Positions 42,770 through 52,449 of a DNA stretch of 64,000 nucleotides are shown here, piece by piece. Position numbers and translations under genes: made by a program. Positions within the stretch are counted from its first letter, which is position 1. Each line of letters opens with the position of its first letter. Below the pieces are notes generated by a model. The model saw only the letters and a list, made by a program, of their open reading frames with translations. It did no database searches and was not told the DNA's origin. The stretch covers positions 17,561,763-17,625,762 of the forward strand of contig OX463865.1 in assembly GCA_949825065.1 (NCBI GenBank). The letters run 5' to 3'. The DNA is from Odontocerum albicorne. Lineage: Eukaryota > Arthropoda > Insecta > Trichoptera > Odontoceridae.

Positions 42770-42960
42770 ATTTATTCCACTTTATTGAACGATATAACCC
42801 TACCGGTTTCAAGGTTTTCACCTCATCATCAGGGAAGCATAAACAAGACTCTTGTTTGTGATCCTCTGATGATGAGAGGAAAATCTTGAAACCGGTAGAG
42901 TTACACCGTTACATAAAGTGCAATAATCAGTGTTTGATAAAACAAATTACAATATTGTTT
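42770..42960. ncRNA. inverted pair of hammerhead-like hairpins
   Basis: Two inverse copies meet near 42845. Each has CTGATGA, 15 nt that can fold into a small hairpin, then GAAACCGGTAG. The left copy (minus strand) pairs AGGT with ACCT around GAAA; the right copy pairs GAGA with TCTT. A third copy lies at 49680-49722 on the plus strand. CUGANGA plus GAAA is the conserved core of hammerhead ribozymes, known from Penelope-like elements. Stem I is poor, so self-cleavage is unproven. Confidence 0.4.
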
Positions 42961-43001
42961 AAAAGTTTTTATTTATTTATTCACACTTTTATTGCAAATA
43001 T

Positions 43002-43060
43002 AATCTGGCGGGCTTATTACCAGGTGGCAATCTCTTCCAACCAACACGACAAAAGGAATT
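43002..43060 (-). mobile_element. SINE family A, 3' tail fragment
   Basis: AATCTGGCGGGCTTATTACC then AGGTGGCAATCTCTTCCAAC, as in the tail of other SINE-A copies. Confidence 0.65.
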
Positions 43061-43319
43061 GAAGCCAATTTTATATCGCAAAAATATTAAAATGACTATC
43101 CATCCCCACGAAATCCATTAACAACTACATGAGCATACGCCCATAAATCCCACAACATTCCTTTTCATATAAAGTGAGATATCATAAATCAAAGGAAAAG
43201 CAAGAGATGGGGGAAAGGAAAAGAAACGTCGGGAACGAAACACGTTTTATTACTGAATAGAAATTAGGAAAGAAAAATTAAAAGAAGATGAAAGAAAAAT
43301 CAGGAATGAATCTTCTTAA
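43061..43319. other. unassigned
   Basis: Purine-rich stretch 43185-43300; no gene. Confidence 0.4.
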
Positions 43320-43530
43320 AGCATGCCAATGACGGAGCGAGTCTAACATTGGTTTGTAACTGAATCCAAAGTCTCACTGCATGGACAGTAAAGAACGACG
43401 TAAAAAAAGAAGAGCGGTGAACCAGAAAGGGCAATAAATAATATTTGTTTGAGCGTAGCGCCAGCCCATGATCGGAAAGAAGCTGAAAAATTTCGGCGAG
43501 ATAAGAGGGGGCGGCGGGACAATTAATGGT
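43320..43530 (-). pseudogene. Jockey-like LINE C-terminus
   Basis: The minus strand encodes SFFTSFFTVHAVRLWIQLQT then NVRLAPSLACFKK. It is parallel to 32600-32770 and 47085-47205. Only the last part of ORF2 is present, with frame breaks towards the 3' end. Confidence 0.72.
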
Positions 43531-43624
43531 ACTTTACAATAGAGACAGTATGTAAATTTGGCATCTATTTCTAATGTTGAATTGTTGACAAAAATATTTA
43601 CTAGATGCCAGAAAATTGTTTTTT

Positions 43625-44060
43625 TTAGAAGAGCCTCATTGGTAAGAAACAGGCATCAGAAGTCGTCTAGTCGGAAAGAGACAGGCATCAGGAGTCGCCT
43701 AGTTGGTAAGAGATAGGTATCAGGTGTCGCCTAGTTGGTAAGAGATGTGCATCAGGAGTCGCCTAGTTGGTAAGAGATAGGCATCAGGAGTCGCCTAGTT
43801 GGTAAGAGATAGGTATCAGGTGTCGCCTAGTTGGTAAGAGATGTGCATCAGGAGTCGCCTAGTTGGTAAGAGATAGGCATCAGGAGTTGCCTAGTTGGTA
43901 AGAGATAGGTATCAGGTGTCGCCTAGTTGGTAAGAGATAGGTATCAGGAGTCGCCTAGTTTGTAAGAGATAGGCATCAGGAGTCGCCTAGTTGGTAAGAG
44001 ATAGGCATCTTACCAACAAAGTGACGACCTCCTTGGCCTAGTTGGTAAGATGCCTATCTT
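43625..44060 (+). repeat. minisatellite made of SINE-A heads
   Basis: About ten to eleven units of roughly 38 bp: GTCGCCTAGTTGGTAAGAGA then TAGGCATCAGGA. The unit matches the A-box region of SINE-A heads (GACCTCC.TGGCCTAGTTGG TAAG...). At the right edge an unexpanded head is visible (44027-44060), followed by an oppositely oriented SINE-A. Confidence 0.88.
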
Positions 44061-44076
44061 GTATTGTATTACACTT

Positions 44077-44275
44077 TCGTTATATAGAGTACCGCCTAGC
44101 GTGTTTATGGCCATTTGGCAATCTCATCCAGCCAACCAGAAATATGTTAACGATGCCTTAAATGAAAACCAGACTAGAATCCTTTTTAAAAAATCTGGGT
44201 TCCTGCGGGATTTGAACCCACAACCTACAGGCTGGGAGACAGGCGTCTTACCAACTAGGCCACGGAGGTCGCCTT
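44077..44275 (-). mobile_element. SINE family A
   Basis: On the minus strand: head GGCGACCTCCGTGGCCTAGT, TGGTAAGACGCCTGTCTCCC, B-box GTGGGTTCAAATCCCGCAGG, then AACCCAGATTTTTTAAAAAG, CTGGTTTTCATTTAAGGCAT and a tail TTGCCAAATGGCCATAAACA. The A-box and B-box are both well kept. Confidence 0.85.
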
Positions 44276-44568
44276 CATTTGTTGATCGCCAGATTCATAT
44301 ATCTTCAAGATCTGACACTTCACTGCACATTGATGACATGACGTTAAAATTTCCATCATACTCGTAAATATATTTTTTTTATTTATTTTTTTACATGACA
44401 AGGGAAGATACAATTATAAAAAAGCAGGAATTTAAAGATTTACATTTCAATAATCATAAAAATACCATATTCCCCTTCCCCCATCATGTTGTGATCTCCA
44501 TACTTTATAACTACCCTTATTTAGTAAATCTGAGATATTGTATTTTATTATTACGGGATTACTTAATA
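44276..44568. other. unassigned
   Basis: No feature recognised. Confidence 0.4.
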
Positions 44569-45395
44569 CAGGGATCCCCAAACTACGGCCCGCGGGTCAG
44601 ATCCAGCCCGCGAGGGCTTTCCATCCGGCCCGCGGATGCATTTAAAAATATGTATGTCACATATAAAATACATTCAAATATAATTCATAACAATTTTTAT
44701 AACAAAAAATAACTTAAGAACATATGATATTTTTAAGCAAACATATTCGCACGCTTCATAGCGCCGATGTCCGAACAGTCTGCGATGTGCTGTTAGCAAT
44801 ACGCGTGTTCACTCTAACGTCACTGTGATAAAACACAGTCCCGTGTATCCACAGAGTATGCGAGAGAGTAGCGGAGACGAGAAAAAGCAACTATTCGGAA
44901 TTGATTGATAATAATTTGCAAGATTTTTTTTTTAAATAAGTGTTTTTAATTAAACACCTAATAAAATAATAAAATAATTCTGGCAACGAGCCCATCGTTC
45001 TCAGTAGCCCTATTTCAATGCCGGTGGCGAATTGAAATATCTGAACATTATTTTTATTTTATTTATTTATTTTTTAACCTGGCGAGTTTATTACCATGTG
45101 GCAATCTCTTCCAACCAACCAGAAAGATGTTCTATAGGTCCTAAGTGCTAACCAGACTGGAATTCTATATAAAAAAATCTGGGTTCCAGCGGGGATCGAG
45201 CCCGCATTTGAATAGTTTATAAATATTTATTGTCATTATTAAGAAAAATTTATTAGTTTATATATTGCAATTATTAGAGTTTAAATTATTGTTAAACTTG
45301 TGTAGTTTATATGTGAGTATTTTTTTTAACCCGTCCTACTTAGCAATTTCAATACTCTTATATGGTCCTATTCTTAAAAAGTTTGGAGACCCCTG
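44569..45395. mobile_element. hAT-type element, 827 bp, with nested SINE-A
   Basis: Starts CAGGGATCCCCAAACTACGG CCCGCGGG and ends GTTTGGAGACCCCTG. The 8-bp target duplication is ACTTAATA (44561-44568) and ATTTAATA (45396-45403), with one difference. No transposase frame. A SINE-A fragment sits at 45077-45212. Confidence 0.88.
45077..45212 (-). mobile_element. SINE family A, body and tail
   Basis: CCTGGCGAGTTTATTACCAT then GTGGCAATCTCTTCCAACCA, AACCAGACTGGAATTCTATA and GGGTTCCAGCGGGGATCGAG. The tRNA-like head is cut off at the B-box. Confidence 0.8.
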
Positions 45396-45403
45396 ATTTA
45401 ATA

Positions 45404-45889
45404 CATACCACAATGGCCCTCCTAAAATTCCTATGCCCCTTCACCTCCTAATAATCCTATTTATCTCAACACCTCCTAAAAATCAAAAAGCCTCCTTTGG
45501 GAATCGCTAGTCTAGCTCTAAAAACACTCAAGTATTTTTATAAAAAGAATCATACAACAGTTTTGCATATTATAAAGTACGACATGGTCAAATCATAGTG
45601 TTTTGATTGGAAAATCAAATTGGTAACATCCGTTGTTGATGTTGGCAAAAAAGACAATGATAATAATTTTATTAAAAAATATGACCATTTTGATGGTGTT
45701 TATTTTTTTCTATAGTTAAATTCAAGGATTTCCCATTTCAAAGAATAATATAGCGTTGGTACCGTGAACTAATTAGTTAACATAGTTGCTTGTCGCCCAG
45801 ACTTTCCGGTTACGAGTTTTAACGGATTCTGGATTTTGACGGAGTTTAACTTGTAGGTATCAATTATATAATACGAGTATATGCAAATA
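45404..45889. other. unassigned
   Basis: Slightly repetitive CCTCCTAAAAAT words near 45420-45490; no gene. Confidence 0.4.
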
Positions 45890-46826
45890 TTGGGCTCCTT
45901 AATTTTCGATAGTATGAAGTATTTTTGACGTTTTAGACCTTGTTTGAGTTTTTCTTGTGTTCTTGTTTGAATTTGACACATTTCCGGCATTTTTAAGAAT
46001 ATTTTTTACATTTAGGCATAGCTTAGGTTAGGTTTTAGACCTTTTTTGACGTTTTCTTGTGTTATTGTTTGAATTTGACACATTTCCAGCATTTTTAAAG
46101 ATATTTTTTACATTTAGGCATAGGTTAGGTTAGGTTTTAGATCTTTTTTGACTTTTTCTTGTGTTCTTGTTTGAATTTGACACATTTCCAGCATTTTTAA
46201 AGATATTTTTTACATTTAGGCATAGGTTAGGTTAGGTTTTAGATCTTTTTTGACTTTTTCTTGTGTTACTGTTTGAATTTGACTCATTTCCGACATTTTT
46301 AAGAATATTTTTTTTACATTTAGGCATAGGTTAGGTTAGGTTTTAGATCTTTTTTGACTTTTTCTTGTGTTGTTGTTTGAATTTGACACATTTCTGGCAT
46401 TTTTAAGAATATTTTTTACATTTAGGCATAGGTTAGGTTTTAGACCTTTTTTGACTTTTTCTTGTGTTACTGTTTGAATTTGACTCATTTCCGACATTTT
46501 TAAGAATATTTTTTAAATTTAGGCATAGGTTAGGTTAGGTTTTAGACCTTTTATGACATTTTCTTGTGTTATTGTTTGAATTTGACACATTTCCGGCATT
46601 TTTAAGAATATTTTTTACATTTAGGCATAGGTTAGGTTAGGTTTTAGATCTTTTTTGACTTTTTCTTGTGTTGTTGTTTGAATTTGACACATTTCTGGCA
46701 TTTTTAAGAATATTTTTTACATTTAGGCATAGGTTAGGTTTTAGACCTTTTTTGACTTTTTCTTGTGTTGTTTGAATTTGACACATTTCCGACATTTTTA
46801 AGAATATTTTTTACATTTAAGCATAG
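45890..46826. repeat. about 100-bp minisatellite with TTAGG motif
   Basis: About nine units: GACTTTTTCTTGTGTTATTG, TTTGAATTTGACACATTTCC, GCATTTTTAAGAATATTTTT, TACATTTAGGCATAGGTTAG, GTTAGGTTTTAGACC. Most units contain GGTTAGGTTAGG, the insect telomere repeat, two or three times; two units are shortened to one. Confidence 0.93.
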
Positions 46827-47085
46827 GTGTGGGATGGATGAAATTCAGATCGGTAACAGAAGTCTTGTGTGACCCAAAAATACCTATAAAACTGAAAGGA
46901 AAGGTATACCAGACTATCGTTAGACCCGCAATTATGTATGGCTCAGAATGCTGGACTATGTACGGCTCCTACTCTAGGCAACTTGAAACAGCAGAAATGC
47001 GAATGCTCAGGTGGTCGGCAGGAGTATCACTAAAAGATAGAATTAAGAGCTCACGCATTCGTGGTAGCCTGGAGGTCACTTACAT
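46827..47085 (+). pseudogene. RTE-like LINE ORF2 fragment
   Basis: Reads GWMKFRSVTEVLCDPKIPIK, LKGKVYQTIVRPAIMYGSEC, WTMYGSYSRQLETAEMRMLR and WSAGVSLKDRIKSSRIRGSL. This is the region after the reverse-transcriptase core, open throughout. It starts directly at the edge of the minisatellite and stops at a junction with an oppositely oriented Jockey tail. Closest relatives here: 22690-23090 and 63611-64000. Confidence 0.85.
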
Positions 47086-47205
47086 GTCAAGTACGGAGCG
47101 AATCTAACATTGGTTTGTAACTGGTTCCAGAGTCTCACTGCATGGACAGTAAAGGACGGTGTAAAAAAGAAGAGCAGTGAACCGGAAAGGCCAATAGATA
47201 AACTT
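47085..47205 (-). pseudogene. Jockey-like LINE C-terminus, short
   Basis: The minus strand gives the same SFTVHAVRLWNQLQTNVRFA-type block as 32600-32770. It is fused head-on to the RTE-like fragment. Confidence 0.65.
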
Positions 47206-47947
47206 TTGTGAGACATCAATAATTACCTGTCACCCTGTATATAAAATCTTATATTTAATTAGTAAAAATATCACATATTTTCGTGATTATGTAACGTGAA
47301 TAAATATTATTGGGAAGGTTTTCCCTCTCAACGGACATATTTCACTGTTTTCTCAGAATGATACTTTAAATGTACTCTTATTTGTTTTCAATTTGATTAG
47401 TAGGAAAATATTTGTTTTATTTCCTGCTAAATTACAAGTAATCCTCTCTTAACATACTTCTTAAATGCAAAAATTTCACCTGTACAGCACCGTACAAATC
47501 CATCACTTGAAAAAGACTGCAAAATAAGAATAGGTGGGTGACTGCCGCTCGATACTCGAAGATTTCGGCTCACTTGATGCTTTCCGGTGAAAGGTAGCAG
47601 GGTGAAGAGATTCCTCTTTAGCATGTAGTAGTTGGTCGTAAGTAAAACACAGTAGACTGTAGGACGTTTTGCGCTCCTTATATGCGGCCAATCGCTCATT
47701 TTAAGCGCCTATTTTCGCTCGTGCATGCCGTCATGGCTTGCGACATATTACGTATCTCACACGTTTTCACATGCATGAGCCGGGCGACTTTTGATAGTAC
47801 CTCTCGCGAAGAGCACGCGTAAGGGACGTTTCATTACGGGGATATTTTAAAGATATTTTATTTGATGTACTTGCTGAGATGCCTCTGATGGCCTTTTCGA
47901 GTGCCCTAATACGTCGTCTATATATCAGAGATAGTATGATTACACAT
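47206..47947. other. unassigned, about 740 bp
   Basis: Less AT-rich than most of the window at 47560-47830. Minus-strand frames of 62 and 90 codons overlap each other in different frames and have no motif. There may be a diverged promoter or LTR, but I cannot support one. Confidence 0.4.
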
Positions 47948-47951
47948 TTAA

Positions 47952-48551
47952 CCCTTCCTGTCCTGTGATGTGTAACTAGTACACATTACTTCTCAAAACT
48001 TTAATATCCCTATAAATATAATAAATACTGGGCTCAGATTTTAGGTATTCCTCCGTAATACATTTACGCATTGAATGAAAAAATAATATTAATAATAATT
48101 AGCACTTATCGGCCACATCAGAGATATTTTGTGATAATCGGGAATAAATACAATCAAACGTGTGCCAGTGTGTGACGTAGATATATTCATTCTAAAAAAC
48201 CGCTATGGCTGAAGAAGCGACGCTATTCACGTCTCACTCTCACTCTACGTCGATGTATGGAAACGCAAGAAATATAATCTCAGTTCGCTCGCTTCTCTCG
48301 GTCAGCAGGTCGGCGGCCTTCGGTATAGGTGGTCTCTTTGCCCGTTTTATGAACGTTGGCCAATGTTTTTTTTTTTCATGTTTTTAATAATTAAATTTCA
48401 ATTATTATCACTTTTGACTTCAAATTTAATTAATTTAAGCGATTAGCTATGAATATTCTTATTTTTTCGATTTTAAATCGCTCATTTTTACTTGTGTATT
48501 GAATATACAACACCGAAACGGGTGGATTTTTTTAGCACAGGAAGGGATAGG
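47952..48551 (+). mobile_element. piggyBac-like MITE, 600 bp
   Basis: Exactly flanked by TTAA (47948-47951 and 48552-48555). Ends are CCCTTCCTGTCCTG and (inverse) CCTATCCCTTCCTGTGC, similar but offset by three bases. TTAA targets and CCC-type ends define piggyBac-like elements. A second, older copy is at 2598-3191. The 60-codon frame inside is not conserved between copies. Confidence 0.85.
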
Positions 48552-48654
48552 TTAAAGACTGCAGTTTTGGTTTTCAGTATTAGATCGTGATTATCAAACA
48601 TTCGACCAGTGACTGACGTAAAAAACTCATCTGAATACCATCAGACAGAAGGGT

Positions 48655-48888
48655 AAAAAGGGCATTGGGGCTATCAGTTCGATATTCCACCAATGCAGTT
48701 TCTTTTCAACAAAAAATAAGTTCTTCCTCTATAAAACCTTATTCGTCTCATCTTGACCTGTTTGGGTAGTGTGAGCAACACGGATTACCTGAAGCTTCAA
48801 CGAGTGCAGAACAAAGTATTCAAGATCTTTTTCAGCACCCATCCCAGAACAAACTTCTCTTGACTTCATGCCGAACAGCGTGAAGAAC
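48655..48888 (+). pseudogene. Jockey-like LINE fragment
   Basis: Encodes LIRLILTCLGSVSNTDYLKL then QRVQNKVFKIFFSTHPRTNF, the LI...L.YG..VW....S....L...QN...R segment downstream of the reverse transcriptase. It is truncated by the LTR that follows. Confidence 0.7.
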
Positions 48889-49300
48889 CTGTGGCGGCCG
48901 TCGCGGAATATTGTCGCATACATACGGTCAATGACCGATGAAACGACCTTCGGATTCCTCGATAAATTATAATAAACAGTCCGAAGTTCACATGCCGGCC
49001 ATTGACGCCGGCCGAGCGACCGCACCACACGCCAGAGAGAGAGAGAACGCACCACGGCTATCTCACCAGTTCCGTATTTAGATGAATACCTACATACGAC
49101 AATATCCGTTTCTGCATTCACAGAAGCGAGACGTAAGCATATCGCGAGCGCACTCTCGCGCACATTCCAAAAAGATATAAATACCTACGTTACTATAAAA
49201 ATAAAGACTCTCTCTTTCCGCATTGCGATTTAACGAGTTTATTTATTTATCAACAACCATCATCATCTCTTCCTTTAACGACCGATCCTTAAAAACCCCT
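48889..49300 (+). mobile_element. solo LTR
   Basis: Starts TGTGGCGGCCGTCGCGGAAT and contains ACGGTCAATGACCGATGAAA, AGATATAAATACCTACGTTA (TATA box), AAATAAAGACTC and CATCATCATCTCTTCCTTTA. It matches 5447-5862 block by block. No internal genes. End near 49300 approximate. Confidence 0.75.
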
Positions 49301-49309
49301 CCAACATCA

Positions 49310-49650
49310 CATAGACCTGGACAAAGACTGACGTGGTGCATACTCTGAAACGAATACATGGAGAGACAATGTATGACAAAATGCGGAATTAAATAATAAG
49401 GTATCGTTGATGTGTTGAGTAAGATGAAAAAAAACGCGCTGAGATGTTCGGGGCATGTGAAACAAATTAATAAAGAAAAACTAACAAAATAGACATTTAG
49501 TGCAAATGTGAGTAGAAGGTGTCGTAGAGGAAGACCAAATAAAGTATGGTTTGATCAAGTATATGATATTTTGAAAGAAGGAAATGTAAAAAGTCGGAAA
49601 AATTGTATGAGAAAGTGTATGGAGATAACAGAAGAATGTGTGTCGCTATA
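49310..49650 (+). pseudogene. RTE-like LINE C-terminus
   Basis: Encodes ALRCSGHVKQINKEKLTK, a stop, FSANVSRRCRRGRPNKVWFD and QVYDILKEGNVKSRKN. This is the R.GHV.R....RL.K..Y.A.V.GRR.RGRP..RW.D.V motif near the end of such ORF2 proteins. Same family as 33865-33985 plus 34465-34540. Confidence 0.75.
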
Positions 49651-49664
49651 GGAAAGTCTGGAAC

Positions 49665-49760
49665 TCTTGTTTGTGCTCCCCTGATGATGAAGGGAAAATC
49701 TTGAAACCGGTAGGATTATACCGTTATATATTTTAAAATGGAATAACAGTGTTTGACTTA
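49665..49760 (+). ncRNA. hammerhead-like hairpin, third copy
   Basis: CTGATGA, 15 nt (pairing AAG with CTT), GAAACCGGTAGGATTATACC. The downstream TGTTTGACTTAACACATTAC is shared with the inverted pair at 42770-42960. Confidence 0.4.
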
Positions 49761-49907
49761 ACACATTACAATGCCTTGACATTTTAATGAAGAAACACTT
49801 CACTAAGCAAGGTCTGTGACAACGTGGTCTCATTCCTTCGCCCCAATAGGGAGACAGTGTGATGGTATGTATTATTAAATATGAAGATGCTCTATAATCA
49901 AATAGAT

Positions 49908-50081
49908 GACCTCCGTGGCATGGTGGTAAGACGCTTGTCTGCCGATCTGGAGGTTGCAGGTTCGTTCCCCGCTGGAACCCATATTTTTTGAGATTCCAGT
50001 CTGGTTTTCATTTAAGTCCATTAAAAAATATATTTCTGGTTGGTTGGAAGATATTGCCAGATGGCAATAACTCGCCAGGTA
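49908..50081 (+). mobile_element. SINE family A, complete
   Basis: Head GACCTCCGTGGCATGGTGGT AAGACGC, B-box AGGTTCGTTCCCCGC, body GGAACCCATATTTTTTGAGA then CTGGTTTTCATTTAAGTCC, tail TGGTTGGAAGATATTGCCAG and TAACTCGCCAGG. About 174 bp, the best plus-strand reference copy. Confidence 0.87.
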
Positions 50082-50099
50082 AATAAAAAGGACAATTTA

Positions 50100-50393
50100 T
50101 ATAGCGTCGTTTAGAGCATAAACTTTCCTCAAAGCGATATATAATGGTAAAGTAGTGACAACTTCTCAAATAAATTTCGTAAAAATAGGTTTACCTGTGC
50201 ATTATACAACAGGACCTACATATTTTAACGATATTCTCAGAAATGACAAACTGAGTACACAACAAGTTATTTCATTATTCAATTTGTTAAACAATTTAAA
50301 AAGAAGTTTCGCTAATTACTGAGTCAACAACATCGACGTCTCGCCAAACATACATAAGTTGTCAACATTAGCTAATTCGCTTAGTACCGGCTG
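50100..50393 (+). other. protein-like stretch of unknown origin
   Basis: Without an ATG, one frame is open from 50106 to 50322 and, after one TGA, continues to 50393. It reads NFVKIGLPVHYTTGPTYFND, then ILRNDKLSTQQVISLFNLLN and later NIDVSPNIHKLSTLANSLST. Residue composition and hydrophobic spacing look like real protein rather than random AT-rich frame. I recognise no family. It lies between two SINE-A copies. It may be an old transposon, virus-derived or host gene relic, or chance. Confidence 0.3.
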
Positions 50394-50445
50394 AATCTTT
50401 GTACTGTTCCTAAGGTGAAAGAAATATTATCGTCCTCATCATTCG

Positions 50446-50572
50446 ACCTTCGCGGCCTAGTTAGTAAATATGTCTTCCAGCCCAGGTATCGCGGGTTCGA
50501 TTCTCATTAATACCCATTTTTTCCTTGATTGTAAGAAATTGCGTCATGGCAATAAATTCTCCAGGTTTAAGT
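50446..50572 (+). mobile_element. SINE family A, diverged
   Basis: Head GACCTTCGCGGCCTAGTTAG, B-box GCGGGTTCGATTCTCATTAA, tail GCGTCATGGCAATAAATTCT CCAGG. Body partly deleted. Confidence 0.8.
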
Positions 50573-50627
50573 ATACAAGTATACAACAAAATTGTAACCT
50601 CTCCCGACTTAACGCATAAACTTTCTA

Positions 50628-50842
50628 TAGTTCAGAAAATGTAGGATGAGTCCTGTGACAGCTCACAAATTTGCCCCAATACAACCTTATGTAATGTATT
50701 TACCTAAATAACTTGCTATTTATTAGAATTGAGACTTATATTAAAGTTGATAAAATAATTAAAATTACTGAACATCGTTACAAGGTTGTATTGGGGCAAA
50801 TTTGTGAGCTGTCACAGGACTCATCCTGCATTTTCTGAACTA
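50628..50842. mobile_element. MITE family M1, short form
   Basis: About 215 bp, nearly palindromic: TAGTTCAGAAAATGTAGGAT and its inverse, then GAGTCCTGTGACAGCTCACA AATTTGCCCC on both arms. TA flanks. The middle of the long form is missing. Confidence 0.85.
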
Positions 50843-50869
50843 TAACACAACATTCTCGCTTGGACCGTG

Positions 50870-50985
50870 AAGTTATATAAAAGGCGACAGGACCAAAGCA
50901 ATCCTCTAATCGCTCCCCTAGGAGCTTACGGGAGTAAGTCCAGCACAGGCCCCCGAAGCATTATCTGTTGTCTGACAGTATTAGC
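50870..50985 (+). other. TATA-containing stretch
   Basis: GAAGTTATATAAAAGGCGAC followed by a GC-richer region could be a core promoter, perhaps of a lost LTR. No partner structure is visible. Confidence 0.25.
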
Positions 50986-50989
50986 AGGG

Positions 50990-51141
50990 ATAATGAAAAT
51001 TAGGAATTAAAACGTCAGTTTAATGAAAAACAATTGTTCGATTTATGAAAAAACGATTCGATTTGAAAAAAAACGATTTTACCCCATCCCTTTGAGACAT
51101 GACATTTCAAACGTCACAGGGACCACGCTTCATTGAGTATA
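50990..51141 (-). mobile_element. MITE family M1, partial
   Basis: Minus-strand left end of the long form: GTGGTCCCTGTGACGTTTGA, GGGATGGGGTAAAATCG, then the AAACTG ACGTTTTAATTCC block. Confidence 0.8.
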
Positions 51142-51273
51142 ATAACTTAGAGTTTATTAATAAGTGTGAGCGGAATTAACTTTGCTAAAAAATATATTAA
51201 AGAAAAGAAAACGTATACATACATGTTAAATAACATATACTCGTATGTATACATTTAATTACAAAAATATAAC

Positions 51274-51825
51274 TATACTTCGGAAAGTCTAGGATAAACC
51301 GTGCGACGTTTGTCACAAAGGGATGGGGTAAAATCGTTTTTGTTACAAATCGAATAGTTTTTTTATAAACCGAACAATTGTTTTTCTCTAAACTGACGTT
51401 TTAATTCCTAATTTTCATTATACTGACTTTCTAATGTATTGTATGTATCTTTAAATAGGCCAAGATCCACTATGAATTAATACTAATTACGAACATTTAA
51501 TTAAAATCAATTTTCGAAATTCCAATTATCGAATACCCCATCCCTAGCCAATGCAGACTAACGTAGTGACTTTTGACAAACGTCACCAAATATTATTTAA
51601 TTTTAACAAACTGCCACATTTTTGCTAATTTGTGACATGATGTATTCATTTGTCATTATTGTTAGTTTTATGTAATGTATTTACCTAAATAACTTGCTAT
51701 TTATTAGAATCGAGGCTTATATTAAAGTTGATAAAATAATTAAAATTACTGAACATCGTTACAAGGTTGTATTGGGGCAAATTTGTGAGCTGTCATCCGA
51801 CTCATCCTAGATTTTCCAAACTATA
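51274..51825 (+). mobile_element. MITE family M1, long form
   Basis: About 550 bp, same internal order as 1538-2109 (GGGATGGGGTAAAATCG, TAGGCCAAGATCCACTATGA, TACCCCATCCCTAGCCAATG, TATTGGGGCAAATTTGTGAG). Ends are of the TTCGGAAAGT / ATTTTCCAAA type, TA-flanked. Confidence 0.85.
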
Positions 51826-51847
51826 ATCTAACTTTTTAAATTTAATA

Positions 51848-51962
51848 TATAATCGAAGTCCTGAAAAAAATGCTTGTATCATTCGAGGGGAGTAGCACAG
51901 CGCGGGATTTGAACTGACGACCTTCCGCATGGTAATCCAGTGCGCGGCCACGCGCCTCACAT
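51848..51962 (-). mobile_element. SINE family B, head fragment
   Basis: On the minus strand: GTGAGGCGCGTGGCCGCGCA, then GGTCGTCAGTTCAAATCCCG CGCTGTGCTACTCCCCTCGA. Body missing. Confidence 0.78.
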
Positions 51963-52070
51963 ACATGATATATTATAACTATGAACTGACTTAGTTTAAA
52001 TTTCCAACATGCAATTTTATCTTTAATAATCTTAATATTTAATTTCTTATAAATATTTAACACCTACATA

Positions 52071-52440
52071 CAGTACCCGGCGGTAAGAAATAAACATCGG
52101 GCTGTCATTCATACACGTGTTCCGTCGCGATTTGTCAGTCTTTCTACCTAACATCTCTTTTTAGATACATGACTGTTAGCGCAGCGTGCGACAGAGACGA
52201 CGCTCTACAAAGCCGAAGTTAGCCGATTATGCCACCTACAGTATTAGCAGGGAGAAAGCAAGGTTTAGCAAGGTTTGAGAGAATGTGATGGAATGCAAGT
52301 AGCCTGAACGAGTGGACATGTACGTCTTAAATAATTAGTGTTAAAATAATTCGTTGTAAGAATTGTTATCTAGTTATAAGTTAGTACAGTACCCGGTGGT
52401 AAGTAATTTACATCGGGCTTGAGAAAGAGACTGTCGGCCA
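52071..52440. mobile_element. two partial foldback MITE copies
   Basis: 52071-52235 (CAGTACCCGGCGGTAAGAAA ... GACAGAGACGACGCTCTACA) and 52386-52440 (CAGTACCCGGTGGTAAGTAA ... AGAAAGAGACTGTCGG) are related to 31803-31978. Both are followed by a GCCGA.. motif (TAGCCGATTATGCC, GGCCATAATCGGCC). Confidence 0.7.
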
Positions 52441-52449
52441 TAATCGGCC

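Noticed and set aside
46100..46760. True telomere
   Set aside because: TTAGG occurs only two or three times per 100-bp unit and both sides continue into normal sequence.
48205..48387. 60-codon frame starting with ATG inside the TTAA element
   Set aside because: The older copy of the same element at 2598-3191 does not keep the frame.
49908..50572. tRNA genes
   Set aside because: A- and B-boxes are present, but the sequences recur many times with the same non-tRNA body and tail, and the cloverleaf is incomplete. They are SINE heads.
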